Source: Scleroderma bovista
Lineage: Eukaryota > Basidiomycota > Agaricomycetes > Boletales > Sclerodermataceae
Assembly (NCBI GenBank): GCA_037178675.1
Contig: JAYMGJ010000334.1
Span: 1 to 53,270 of the forward strand
DNA length: 53,270 nucleotides
Reading direction: 5' to 3'
Shown: piece by piece, positions 43,352-53,270 of the stretch
Numbering within the stretch: the stretch's first letter is position 1
Layout: every line of letters starts with the position of its first letter
Made by a program: the position numbers and the translations under genes
Notes under the pieces: model-generated
Database searches by the model: none
Told to the model about the DNA's origin: nothing
Seen by the model: only the letters and a program-made list of their open reading frames with translations

Positions 43352-46300
43352 ATGGTAAAGAAGTCAAAGCCGCTCTTGACATTGTCTCGTGTCAAGATGA
43401 CTGTACTCCATCCCAGTGGTCTAGCGACCACCTCTGCCAATCTCACAAGGATACAGCATGACTGCATCAATGCCGAGCATCAAATTGATGGTAATCTCCA
43501 TAGTAAGTTGCTTTCTACTCATTCTCTTACCATCATTGACTGGATTTTAGACAAATACCTCACTATACTTACAGAAGTGTCCCTGGAGACAGGTATGGGC
43601 TTTTCGGCGATGGAAGACAAAGTATTTCTCCCCTCAAGGGACTACAATGATGGATCGCCAAAGCCTGCTTTGCCTGAAGAATCTGACTGGGACAGCAACA
43701 CAAGTGACGAGGAGATCCTCAATGTCAACTGTACTGCAAGGCCAGTAATATCTATTCCACGTATGTGCGACTTCATCTGTATAATAAGTATGACATTTGT
43801 CCTGTTATGACCATTTTACTGATATTTTTTCCAGCTCTCGAAGTCACTGCAATGATCAACAGACCTGCGAAACACACTATGCCAACATGCATGTGGCCTG
43901 GGATATGCAATTTCCTTCTCTTGTCGAGCGTTATCTTGAATGGAAGCACAATCACCTTGTCAACATTGAGGATGATCAACTTTCCTCCTGCCATCAGTTC
44001 CAAGTAACGGGAGTGGATGTCTTTGGTATGTGGTGCATCAATTTTACAGGCTAGGCACCCCGCTCACACCACATAGAATCCCACCATAACTATGTAATCT
44101 TTCAGCTTCCGGATGAACTAGCAAACATTTCCCTTGCACATGTTGGCTTCCTTGGGTGCTCACCAACTGTACCATCTGTCACAATATCCTTCAAGTGTTT
44201 GGAACTCTACCACCAACTTTGATGCTGCCAATCTTCATTCAGTATTCAAGCATATGCAAAGGTACTGTGTACTCTACACGATGTAAGTTTATATCCTATC
44301 TGCATAATGCTGTTGATTGTCCAGCTTGCAAGGTTACATATACGCGAACATTTCGAGATCAATTTTCAAACACTTTCGACACTTATTTAGCCATACTTCA
44401 GAACATCCACTTACAAATTGATAAGGCACTTGGCCGTGACGCCCCAGACTGGTGACTCCAGCATAACTGTCCACCATGCACCTACAAGGTGGGTTGGATC
44501 TCCATTGTACACAACATTACTAACTTTCAGTAGCTTGATGGTGAACCTACACTGTGTCCAGCATCATTGAAGGCAATGGATGGCAATACCTCTGCCAAGT
44601 GCATGGCCAATGCTGGCCATGTGGATTGCTGCACGTTCCCTAGTACATACATGATTGCACCCCATGATGTTGACATTTTCAGGCATGATGTTTGCTTATG
44701 CCCAGGTGAACATGATGGCAGTCAGGTTGACAAAGCTGTCAACTGCACAGACAACTGGAGAGCAGCCAACTCAACTGATGAGGATACTGTCCGTGTTTTT
44801 GAACAAACAGGTATTTTTCTTTTGGCCTGCAGGCATGGCATTGTCCAGAGTCCAGACAGTGTTAGAGATGCAACGAAGTGGCGAATTGTATGTTCATCAT
44901 TACTTGAAAAATTGTGGACTAATGAGAAAAAAGGGCCAAATGCCTGTTAGCGACAATCATAAATTGCTTGATGTGCACAGTGCAAACCAAGCCATCCGGA
45001 GCGATATTGGATGCAGTCTCGCAAGCTCCATTGCTGCAAGCTCCATCCAAGACAAGGTGTCTCACAATACCCTCCAACTTGCTGTCAATGCCTTCCAGGG
45101 TCATGTGCACAATTGCCGGTGTCAGCTTGAAAACCATCCACTCTACTGCTGTGGATTTGGTCTCGAGGATCTGGAGACTTGCGAGTGAATATTTGCTGGT
45201 TCTAACGCCACAGCTCCCCTCATCCACCATGTGTCGCATTTCCATTATGTCCAGTACCTCGATCTTCACTTCGACCAATGGGACATAGATAGATATCTTG
45301 AGCTTAGTAAGTACAACGTGTGTGTGTGGTTTGATGTGAAATCTCAGTAATTCTAGGTTGTTTTCTTTTTAACAATTATAAACAAGCATTGGCTTTGATC
45401 GCTGACTGCTTGAAGGACTTAAATGCATATTGGGTACTTTATCTGACTCAAGTGTTGGATTTCAAGGCATGGGTGTCAGAAGAGCTCGAATACCTGAAGA
45501 ATGTTGTGACTGAAGCCATGCAAGATGCCCTTGCTGACAAATATGTTGAAGGGCTCGAGTTACTCTGGAAATATTGGTTAGTGAATGTCCGATTTAATTT
45601 CACCGTGGCATGACATGATCACTCTAGGGAGGCCCATGAGAAGATCAAATTGGACACATTTGTTTCATACAACTCAACATCATTCATGCCGGATTCTGGT
45701 CTCAACTATGTGGCATCCCAAGCATCAAAGAGCTGGAGGAAAGCCTTGGCATTGAAACGAGGTGGATGCCTCAGAGCGCCAAATACCAGGAAATACTCAA
45801 ATATGCTTGAAGACGCCAATTCATCTGTGCAGTTGAGGACCTTGAAGGTCTCGTGGTGCAACGGCTGTTCAAGCTCTTGAAAGCAAATCTCTCGTTGATG
45901 GGTCAGTTTTTCCTTCCACTAGATGCCAAGTACTAACACTTCTTAGGATATAAACTTCACAGACAAATTTCAAAGGCCATCATCAAGCGCTCTGCAGCAA
46001 TACGATCTGCACTTGAGAAGTACAACAAGCTTGCTGTCAAGCAACGTCCCCCACAGCCTACATTGCAGTACAACAAAGTAACATTGTATGTGTCACTGGG
46101 TGACTTTGACCTCTTAAAACATTCACAACACAATGTTCTCATCAAACCATGGGCCAATCCTACTCATTGGGAGATGGCGGTGAAGTATTTCAAGTTATTA
46201 TGTGCATGTGAGGAGATTGTGAGATTGAATATTGAGATTCCAAGGTTACAAGCTTGGGTGGACACAGAAGACTTGGAGATACAGAGATGTGCTACTAGGC

Positions 46301-46527
46301 TTCAATCCACAGCCCCACTACTTGCTGTGGAGATATCAGAAGTGCATAAATGGCAGCAACAGGTCAATGATGTGCATCACACCAGACTTACACATATTTA
46401 TAGTCTCTCACATTATAATGGCCCTATCCATATTGAACTCTCAGATGATGTGGAGGACAATGTGGAAGATGAAGGAGGAGATGATGCCATTCAATTTGAA
46501 GCATATATGGAGGGGATGGATTCATAG
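43352..46527 (+). pseudogene. KDZ-type transposase, CxC1 class, decayed (KDZ-2)
   Basis: The start ATG 43352 is in CACCATGG context. Intron borders at 43503 (GTAAGT) and 43761 (GTATGT), with acceptors TTTTAG and TTCCAG, match the multi-exon form of this family. Motifs in order: C-x3-C-x-T-C-E near 43,860; GFLGCSPT and SFKCLELYHQ; TYTRTFRDQFSNTFDTYLAIL; LGRDAPDW...NCPPCTYKV; LKAMDGN (the DGN motif); DIGCSLA; FQGHVHNCRCQLENHPLY; CE-IFAGSNA; and a C-terminal half from LNAYWVLYL to the acidic tail (DDVEDNVEDEGGDD) ending at 46527. Stops at 44220-44222, 44453-44455 and 45186-45188 are all TGA, where the family has Arg; exon joining near 43,830 needs a one-base shift. Compared with KDZ-1 it is longer, with both halves of the enzyme present, but more decayed. 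Confidence 0.8.
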
Positions 46528-46922
46528 TACATTGATTTATCTATGTACTACTTGCTATGGCTTGCTGGACACCTCTTCTCATTCATTTACTACGTGCTAC
46601 TTAGAGTGATGTTCAACCCTGTTAAGCAGCCTAGTACATGTTATCGATGGGATCCTGTAACTTGACTAGCTGGATGGTAGAGACCTTCAAGACAGACTTG
46701 TGAGCAAAGCGTGATAGCTCAGAGAAGCCGGTTATTCAATGGCAATTCAATGGCATGTCCTTGGTAGTGGGGACAAGGATGAGATCAACCACATCAGGAA
46801 AAACCGGTAATCCCATAGATGCTATAGATTGAAACCTGGTACTATTTATGTGCATGGGACACTATAGTAGATATTTATTACCATGTATTGCATAAATGGC
46901 AATATAAATTTAATTAGTGACC
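46528..46922. other. 3' flank of KDZ-2, no gene seen
   Basis: About 400 bp without coding sequence. No terminal inverted repeat matching a segment upstream of 43,352 was found by eye, so the ends of the KDZ-2 element remain undefined. Confidence 0.4.
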
Positions 46923-47042
46923 TTAACCTAATCACAACTAGCATCCTTAACCTAATCATAACTAGCGTCCTAAACCTAATCATAACTAGCAACCTTAACC
47001 TAGTCATCACTAAGCTACTTTACCTAGTCACAATGCACCAGC
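46923..47042 (+). repeat. 24 bp minisatellite, about five units
   Basis: Unit TTAACCTAATCATAACTAGC plus four bases (NNCC) repeats with 24 bp spacing. The first three units are nearly perfect and the last two diverge. The CCTAA cores only superficially resemble telomere repeats. Confidence 0.8.
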
Positions 47043-47109
47043 ACTCAGTAAACCAAGAAATTCAAATAAATGTTATTAAGCTAACTAAATACATTGAATG
47101 TATTTTAAG

Positions 47110-48062
47110 AAACTAAATAAAAATTTTTGGGGGGAAGGGGGGGTGAATGGAGCTCGGGAGGTGGGGGGACACATCTTTGTCGACACGGGGCTGGGGGATG
47201 TGGGGGATGATGCTGGGGTTGGGGGGGACATGGGGAGATGTCGTTGTTGTCATCATCGTCGTGTCGACGCAGGGCAGGGTGGTGGTGGTGTCACTGCCAT
47301 CGTCATCACCTTGCACCTTGTCATGCCCATCCCCCTTGTCATCCCACTCGTCCCACTTGTTGTCGTCATGTCAACAGAGGGCAGGGTGGTGGTGGTGGTG
47401 GTGTCACCGCCGTCATCGTCGCCTTGCCCCTCATTGTGCCTGCCCCCCTCCTCGTCATTGTCATTGCCCTCGCCCTTGCCCCACTCGTCCTCATTGTTGC
47501 CCTTGTCCTCATTGTTGCCCTCGTCATGGCATTTGCCATGGGCGTCACGTCGTCGTCGTCACATTGACGCTGGGCAGGTGGTGGTGGTGGTCGCCCTCGC
47601 CCTCGCCCTTGTCGTCATCGTGTCGCCGTGGCATTTGCCATGGGCGTCACGTTGCCGTTGCCTTGATGCTGGGCAGGTGGTGGTGGTCACCCTCGCCCTT
47701 GCCCTCGTTGTTGTCATTGTTGCCCTCATCGTGTCCCTGTGGCATTGGCCATTGGCGTCGCATCGTTGTCATCAAGTTGATGCTGGGCAGGTGGTGGTGT
47801 CGCCCTCGTCGCCCTTGCCCTTGCCCTTGACATCCTTGCCCTCATCCTTGTCATCCTCGTCGTCTTGTCATCGCCATGGCATTGGCCATGGGCATCAGGT
47901 CATCATTGTCATGTCGATGCTGGGCAGGTGGTGGTGGTGGTGTCGCTGTTGTGTTGCCACCGTCGTCGTCATCGTGCATGTTGTGCCCACCACCACCACC
48001 TCGTTGTCATCTGTCAACGCAGATGGCAGGGTGGTGGCGGTCGCATTGTCAACGCAGGGCAC
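47110..48062. repeat. G/T/C-rich compound minisatellite
   Basis: Simple GTC/GTG/CCT codon-like runs embed a larger repeat anchored on GCTGGGCAGGTGGTGGTG at 47569, 47668, 47782 and 47919 (spacings 99, 114, 137). It is preceded by GGCATT(T/G)(G/C)CCATGGGCGTCA. Two related GGGCAGGGTGGTGGTGG blocks occur at about 47,270 and 47,377. Long open frames exist in several frames on both strands; they consist only of Val/Ser/Leu/Ala-type repeats and are not genes. Confidence 0.85.
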
Positions 48063-48469
48063 ATATGTAGTTAGTAAAACATTTAAAAAAGTAAAAAAAG
48101 TACTTAGCTTACATTTTTGTTGGCGTCACGGCTGTACCTGCAAAGGTCAGGACTTACCTGCGCAGTGGCAGTGGCAGTGCACAACGCACGGCGGTCGAAC
48201 AATGCCGCCGCAATTTCCATTCTGGGTATTTAGTTCTCAGCTGTTCTGAACTGCTGGTCTAGGACTCACCTCTATGGTTTTGATTAGTAGATGAGATGTA
48301 GCGCATGGTAAATGCACATCAAATTTTTCTAAGTCCATACAGCTGATGTAATCACATTTCCTAGTAAATACTAATACTATTAGGAAATATTGGTAGTTCA
48401 ATATGTATACAAATACACGCACACACACTGCAAAAATTTCTCCAAGTCCCTCATCCTCACTTGTCTCCA

Positions 48470-48700
48470 TCTTCCACCATTGTTGACCACCACCACTACC
48501 CTTGGACAACCCACCACCACCACCACCAGTGATGGCCACCCCCCACCTGTGCAATTTGGCCACCACCAGCAATGACGCGGCCACCACCAGTGACAACCAC
48601 CCCCCACCTGTACAATGTGGCCACCACCTGTGTGATGCAGCCACCACCACCAGCAACCACCCCCACCTGTCTCATGCCCAGCCCTCCCTCACTGACACCC
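48470..48700. repeat. CCACC-rich repeat
   Basis: CCCCACCTGT(G/A)CAAT and GGCCACCACCAG blocks repeat about four times. It is roughly complementary in composition to the GGTGG array 0.5 kb to the left, so the two could pair in single-stranded DNA. Confidence 0.7.
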
Positions 48701-48874
48701 CCTCATGTATTAGTAGTATATATCGGTGGCATTATTCATGTAGTAGCTACTAGGTTTCACAATATAATTTGTTTTTATGCATATTGTATTGGTGTGCAAG
48801 AAATGAGTACAAGGAAAAAGATATACTAAGACAGTCACTATAAGTGACATTTAGTTGATTCTTTTTCTCTATAT

Positions 48875-48955
48875 ATGTACTATATGTGTACTATATGCTG
48901 CTATATGTTGCTATATGTTGCTATATATTGCTATAGTGCACTATAGATAAGGGGG
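48875..48955 (+). repeat. TA-rich microsatellite
   Basis: GCTATATGTTG-type 11 bp words repeat about five times, after TACTATATGTG words. Confidence 0.7.
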
Positions 48956-50999
48956 GTATGGTATAGATGCCATAATGCAATTATTGCACTTTGTGTGACA
49001 AAGGGCAATAATAGTGATATATGCTGATACTGGCGTGCGCTGATGCAATTTGAGGAGACCGTGGAGATTAGTACAGCCTGAGCTTGCTGAATGCATACTC
49101 ACCTATATCACCCTACTATGTACCCCAGTTGCACTGATCTGAGGGAGGCCAGCCATGGGGGCCCACACACTCAGAACTATGTATCTATCTTTGAATCTAC
49201 TAGTGAATCTGAGTCAACCTACAAAGTAATCTATTCAAGGCTTCAAGAATTCATACAATATCACTATTGGCAACTTGATGTGTGCACATGTGGCTACTGC
49301 TACTGAGTACTGAGTGCTGAAGCGCTGATTAATCAATTGATCAAGCAATCACTGATCAATGTTGCAACCATCGATGCAGAGTCACTGACTCAAGCTTTTG
49401 CATGATTTATTGTCATCACCTTTCTTTTCTTTCTATCTCACCAATGTTTTGGATTACTTGATGGCTACCGATGGCAATACTAGTTGGATCTCACAGTCCA
49501 CGACACCTTCGACTTTGCTTACAGACACATTTGTACCAAGGCATCCTACCAGCTCATCCACACCTTCTCCTGTTACCCATTCATCCCATCCACCCCCTTC
49601 CAATGTCATGTCAATCTCTGGCATGACTAGTCCCTGGTTGTGACCAAATTCACTGCCTGCACTAGTACTCTGCTGTGCGCCCAGTTCCTGTGTCACTTCA
49701 TAAATGTTATCTTCTTATCTGATGTGTGCCTAAGTGAGGGAAGAGGTCAGAACAACCAACAACCAACACAAAATAACAACAAAAAGCAAGTGGTGGTCTT
49801 CCTTTGTGGTTCTGGTATTTAATCTCCACAGGGGAAGGTGCTGCACACCTTCAGGCAAGGTGCAGGAGGGAAGGGAAGGGCTTCTGATGGGGATGGAATG
49901 TGACTTGGGATGGTATTGACTCCTCTTCAGCCTACCACAGTGGTTAGGAAGAGTCCTGGGATAGAAGAGCAATGATAGATTGATGGTAGGGGTGATACAG
50001 CAGTGATGGAGCAGAGGGGAAGCAAGGGGACAGGGTTCCTGCTTCAAAAATGCGATGAACAGTGATGGGATGGAGTGGACAGAGATGCTAGACTGCGCTT
50101 GAGCCTAGAGAAATGATCAGATACAAGATATATCTGATAAACAGCAATATAGGAGCTTTAGGCCAGCACTGGGTGACCTACAAGTCCAAAGACAAAGAGG
50201 GAGCTTATAGACAGAGAGGGAGAGTGACTGTTGTCGCTTTATTGAGGGGGAAGCAGACACTTCCTTGCAGCCTTTGGCTGCTGGTTTATATACAGGAGGG
50301 GCTGTGGCCCTGTAAGCACAAATGACTAAGTGCTTGGTAAGAGATTGGTAAGAGATTGGTAAGCGATTGATAAGCAGTGTAATCAGGCTGAGTCATCGAT
50401 GGGGAGAGCCTGAACAAGCTGCTGAGCCAAGGGAAAGAGCAAAAACATAGGTAAAAAGGGGTGTATAACCAAGAATATGGAAAAATCATTGCATGGGGCC
50501 CAAAAGAGAGGGGGGGAAAGCAGGGGATGAGTAGATCGAAGCTAAATGAGCATATGCGATGACATAATGCATATGAATCATAGGGGCATGAGTCATGAAT
50601 TGATAAGCAGCATGATAAGCATGATTTGAAGGATGATTGGTAAGTGATTGGTAAGGGGAGTAATGGGGATTAGTAATGCCAAGAGGGGATGAATAATGCG
50701 CAGCAGAGTGAGTCAGAGTGAGCCAGAGTGACTCTGTGTGACTCAGACAGAAGGGAAGCACAACCTGTGATTGATTGAACTTTAGATCTGGAGATGAGCT
50801 TCTGAAGCAGTGCCACTGATGGGAGTGGCTGGGGGATAATAAAAGAATTGATCCAACCAGAAGAGCAGTGTCAGGGGGCCTGGAATGACAAGTAGAGTCA
50901 CAGCTGGTCACAGAGTGTCACAAATCCCTTGGATTGAGCTTCTGTAGGACAAAAATGCGAAATTTGGTGCTCCTGTGCAGTCTTCCCTTGAGCAGTAAG
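48956..50999. other. No firmly supported gene
   Basis: About 2 kb. A plus frame at 49,461-49,643 (ATG, Ser/Thr/Pro-rich, 60 codons) and a minus frame at 50,911-50,486 (His/Ser/Tyr-rich) carry no motif. At 50,335-50,375 GATTGGTAAGA repeats about four times. Confidence 0.4.
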
Positions 51000-51289
51000 T
51001 GTTGAAGTCGCACGTGCACCCGGCGTAAACTGTCAACGAAGTGCGCACAAGACTGCGACCCATATTAGTGTAGACTTAGTAATAGTCCCCTTTAGAAGTA
51101 GATGTTACATGTCACACATCACGTGTCACAGTCACACGTCACACTATTTGTTGTATATAAACAGTGTACATTGCTTATATAATAGAACAGCTCTTAACCA
51201 GCTACTGCTACCATCTCAGGTTGTGCACTTCACCCAAACAGGTGAGTTGGAGTAGCAGTTCCTCTACGTATATAGGTATTGCTTCAACA
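51000..51289 (+). repeat. 5' LTR of copia element C
   Basis: 290 bp. In the same orientation as the others it carries TTCTAAAGGGGAC and GTTCTATTATATAAGC, the subtype of A's 5' LTR. Confidence 0.95.
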
Positions 51290-51303
51290 GGTTATGAGCC
51301 CTG
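51290..51303 (+). other. Primer binding site of copia C
   Basis: GGTTATGAGCCCTG directly after the LTR, complementary to the initiator tRNA-Met anticodon arm and identical to the element A site. Confidence 0.85.
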
Positions 51304-51673
51304 TGAGCACACTGTGTGCAGCAATGCACCAGACAGCGCTCCAGCTCCCTGAGCATCGCTTTAACTAGCTTGACGCTGTGGACCATAGTGAGCTCCTAGC
51401 CGAGCCCCTGCACAGCCACAAGGCGAAGTCAGTCAATGACTTGTGCCAGACAGTGAGCTCCTAGTTGAGCACCTGTATTTCCACAGGCGAAGTTCGTCGA
51501 TGACTTGCACCAACCATGGCAAACATCAACGACGACTTGTGCTGGCATGACCTAGTCATGAGTTAGCTGTTGACAGAAGTGCTTTCACTAGCACTCAGGT
51601 GTTTCTTCTTTTCTTGCTTGTCCGTTGTCGCATTCACTTGCTGACTCCGTTGACTCCCAAACAGAACATCACC

Positions 51674-52341
51674 ATGTCCAGCGCTCTCGACAAGATGGTC
51701 CCTGTGTTCACTGGCTCCAACTGGCAGCAGTGGCACACCTCTATGCAGGCCTACCTCCGGGCACAAGGCCAATGGTACGTTTACTCAACGACGCAACCCG
51801 TTGCTGGTCACGATGACCGAAAGGAGTGGGACGACAACACTGAAAGAGCGCTTGGTAACATCACCTTGCACCTCGCCCCCTTGATTCAGGTTGCGGTCTC
51901 GAACCTCGACAACGTTAAGGACGTCTGGGACCACCTCAAGAAGAACTTTGGCACCCCCAGTATCGGCTCTGCCTACACTGAGCTTAGCAAGCTCCTGGCA
52001 ACTACCATCCCCGCTGGCTCCCATCCCGCTCCGGCTATCACCAAAGTGCTTAGCCACTTCGCATACCTCAAAGACGCTGGCTTCGAGTTCCCTGCCCCCG
52101 TGCAGGCAATGATTATTCTTTGCAAGCTCCCTCCCACCATGGAGGTCGTAGCTCAGATTCTCAGCCAGACGAAATCAAGAATCTGAAGCCTGACGGGATA
52201 GTCAAGGCCGCCATGCTCTCCTTTGAGCAGAAAGGCGCCTCTTCATGCACCGGTGGTAAGGGCCCACAGGCCAACAAGCTTAGCGCTGTGAAGCGCAAGC
52301 CAGCTGACCCCAAGTTTGCCCAGCAGCAGCAGCAGCCCCAG
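51674..52341 (+). pseudogene. Copia C Gag fragment
   Basis: ATG 51674 opens the same MSSALDKMVPVFTGSNWQQW Gag and remains free of TGA substitutions for about 165 codons. A 10 bp deletion near 52,168 (CAGACGAAATC against the longer CAGACGGCGCC...GAGATC of A) shifts the frame, giving a stop at 52184-52186. The original frame (PDG-IVKAAMLSFEQKGAS, KRKPADPKF) continues to the Gln repeat, where the new insertion cuts it. Confidence 0.9.
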
Positions 52342-53270
52342 TGTTACGACCATGTCCAACTCCGGATCTTATCTGGTTACTCCGGTCGCATTGCAGCCCC
52401 ATAGCTCAACTCCGGTCGTTCTCAGTTACTCTGGTCACGGTCGCGCAGATACGCTTCCACTAACTATGACCCTTTGTCTAGTCTGCATCCAGCCCTTACT
52501 AGACTTGCCCGTCTACCCTGCCTTGACGTGAGTTCTCCGTGAACTCGATATATCCTGTACCTTGTAGCATTTTCACCGGACCTGATTTATTTTACCTGGT
52601 CCTGACTTTATTTTCACCGGACCTGACCTAGTCCTAACTCCGGTCATCCCTTGTCCACTATTAGGTTGTTTACTTGTCACTGTATGTACTCAACCCTAGT
52701 TTTTACTTAGTATAAGTACCCTCTAGTTTACCTTGTAGACCTCAGTCTGAAATCAACTATAGTCACTACTCCTGTCCCTGTCTCTGTCTCTGTCTCCGTC
52801 ATCGTCACCTTGACCGGAACCTACGCAAGGGATCAACGCACTTCGTCCTTGTCGTTGAATCCAAGCGGTCACCAACTCCGGCCAGACTATCCCTTGTCCA
52901 GCTGTCAAGTCCGGGTCTACTCCGGTAGGAAGTCCGGTCAAGTCCGGATGAAAACAGACGAGGGCAGAGGTCAGAGGTTTGGGCAGAGGTTAGCCCGGGC
53001 TGGAGTTGTGACCGATTGGATTCAACAACAAGGACAACGAGCGTTGATCCCTTGCGTAGGTTCCGGTCAGGTGGAGATGGAGACAGAGACAGACAAGGGG
53101 ACAGGAGTAGTAACTTAGATGATTTCAGACTGAGGTGTACAAGGTAAACTAGAGGGTACTTATACTAAGTAGAACTAGGGTCGAGTACATACGGTGGACA
53201 AGTAAACAACCTAATAGCAGACAAGGGATGACCGGAGTTAGGACTAGGTCAGGTCCGGTGAAAATGCTAC
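52342..53270. mobile_element. Insertion with long inverted arms, right end outside window
   Basis: The new sequence begins TGTTACGACC inside gag. From 52564 (GTAGCATTTTCACCGGACCT) to about 52,880 it is matched by the reverse complement of about 52,996-53,270, leaving a central spacer of about 115 bp. The left arm has an extra 40 bp or so near 52,585-52,625, flanked by the direct repeat TTTTCACCGGACCTGA. The arms contain CCGGA/TCCGG and GTCTCTGTC words. It is either a foldback-type element or two LTRs in inverted order; no coding sequence was found. Confidence 0.7.

Larger units (their letters stand above)
51000..52341 (+). mobile_element. Ty1/copia LTR retrotransposon C, 5' part
   Basis: The 5' LTR is 51000-51289 (290 bp, TGTTGAAG...CTTCAACA), followed by the PBS and gag in the plus direction, opposite to A and B. 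The interior breaks off at 52341 inside the Gln-codon repeat of gag, where an unrelated sequence starts TGTTACGACC. The rest of the element, if present, is outside the window. The left flank is GTAAG. Confidence 0.9.

Noticed and set aside
46923..47042. Internal telomere repeat
   Set aside because: The period is 24 bp and the units do not reduce to TTAGGG or a known fungal telomere repeat.
47098..48249. 383-codon open frame on the plus strand
   Set aside because: It lies in a GTC/GTG minisatellite; the product is Val/Ser/Leu repeats and other frames are equally open.

Overview
The window looks like a transposon-dense stretch of an Agaricomycete (mushroom-forming basidiomycete) genome. Evidence: coding regions split by many 45-65 bp GT-AG introns with CTAAC/CTGAC-like branch sites, two KDZ transposase genes with their CxC1/CxC2-type cysteine clusters, a Plavaka-type CACTA transposase, Ty1/copia elements, and a cerato-platanin. 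All family names are recalled by eye; no database search was run.

Layout. 1-4,975: an unknown gene (minus) diverges from a KDZ transposase gene (plus). The latter is cut off at about 2,509 by a 166-175 bp satellite, which itself surrounds an irregular CCGCGG-rich minisatellite. 7,442-14,140: the only host-gene-like island. It holds two secreted cyanovirin-N-homology (CVNH) lectin genes, each of three exons and in opposite orientation, flanking a frameshifted cerato-platanin, followed by an F-box-like remnant. 14,887-30,032: two copia elements (A and B, both minus). A carries a 2.8 kb TIR DNA transposon with 8 bp target duplications, and that transposon contains a fragment of the ubiquitin-fusion ribosomal protein gene RPS27A. 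B carries a 194 bp solo LTR with a GTTCC duplication. 31,276-37,344: unknown transposon-associated genes and a decayed Plavaka transposase. 41,776-46,527: a LINE-like C-terminal fragment, a duplicated AT-rich segment and a second, decayed KDZ transposase. 46,923-48,950: minisatellites and low-complexity DNA. 51,000-53,270: a third copia copy (C, plus), interrupted inside gag by an element whose two inverted arms run off the window end.

The strongest general signal is how the mobile elements die. Nearly every premature stop in copia A, copia B, Plavaka and KDZ-2 is TGA where the other copy, or the family consensus, has CGA (Arg) or TGG (Trp). This is C-to-T decay, mostly at CpG. The KDZ-1 remnant, the CVNH genes and the small gene at 33,486 show no such stops in their proposed reading frames.

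The best host-biology candidate is the CVNH pair. Both proteins have a signal peptide, two CVNH repeats and ten cysteines in the mature part, identical intron positions and phases, and near-identical core promoters.
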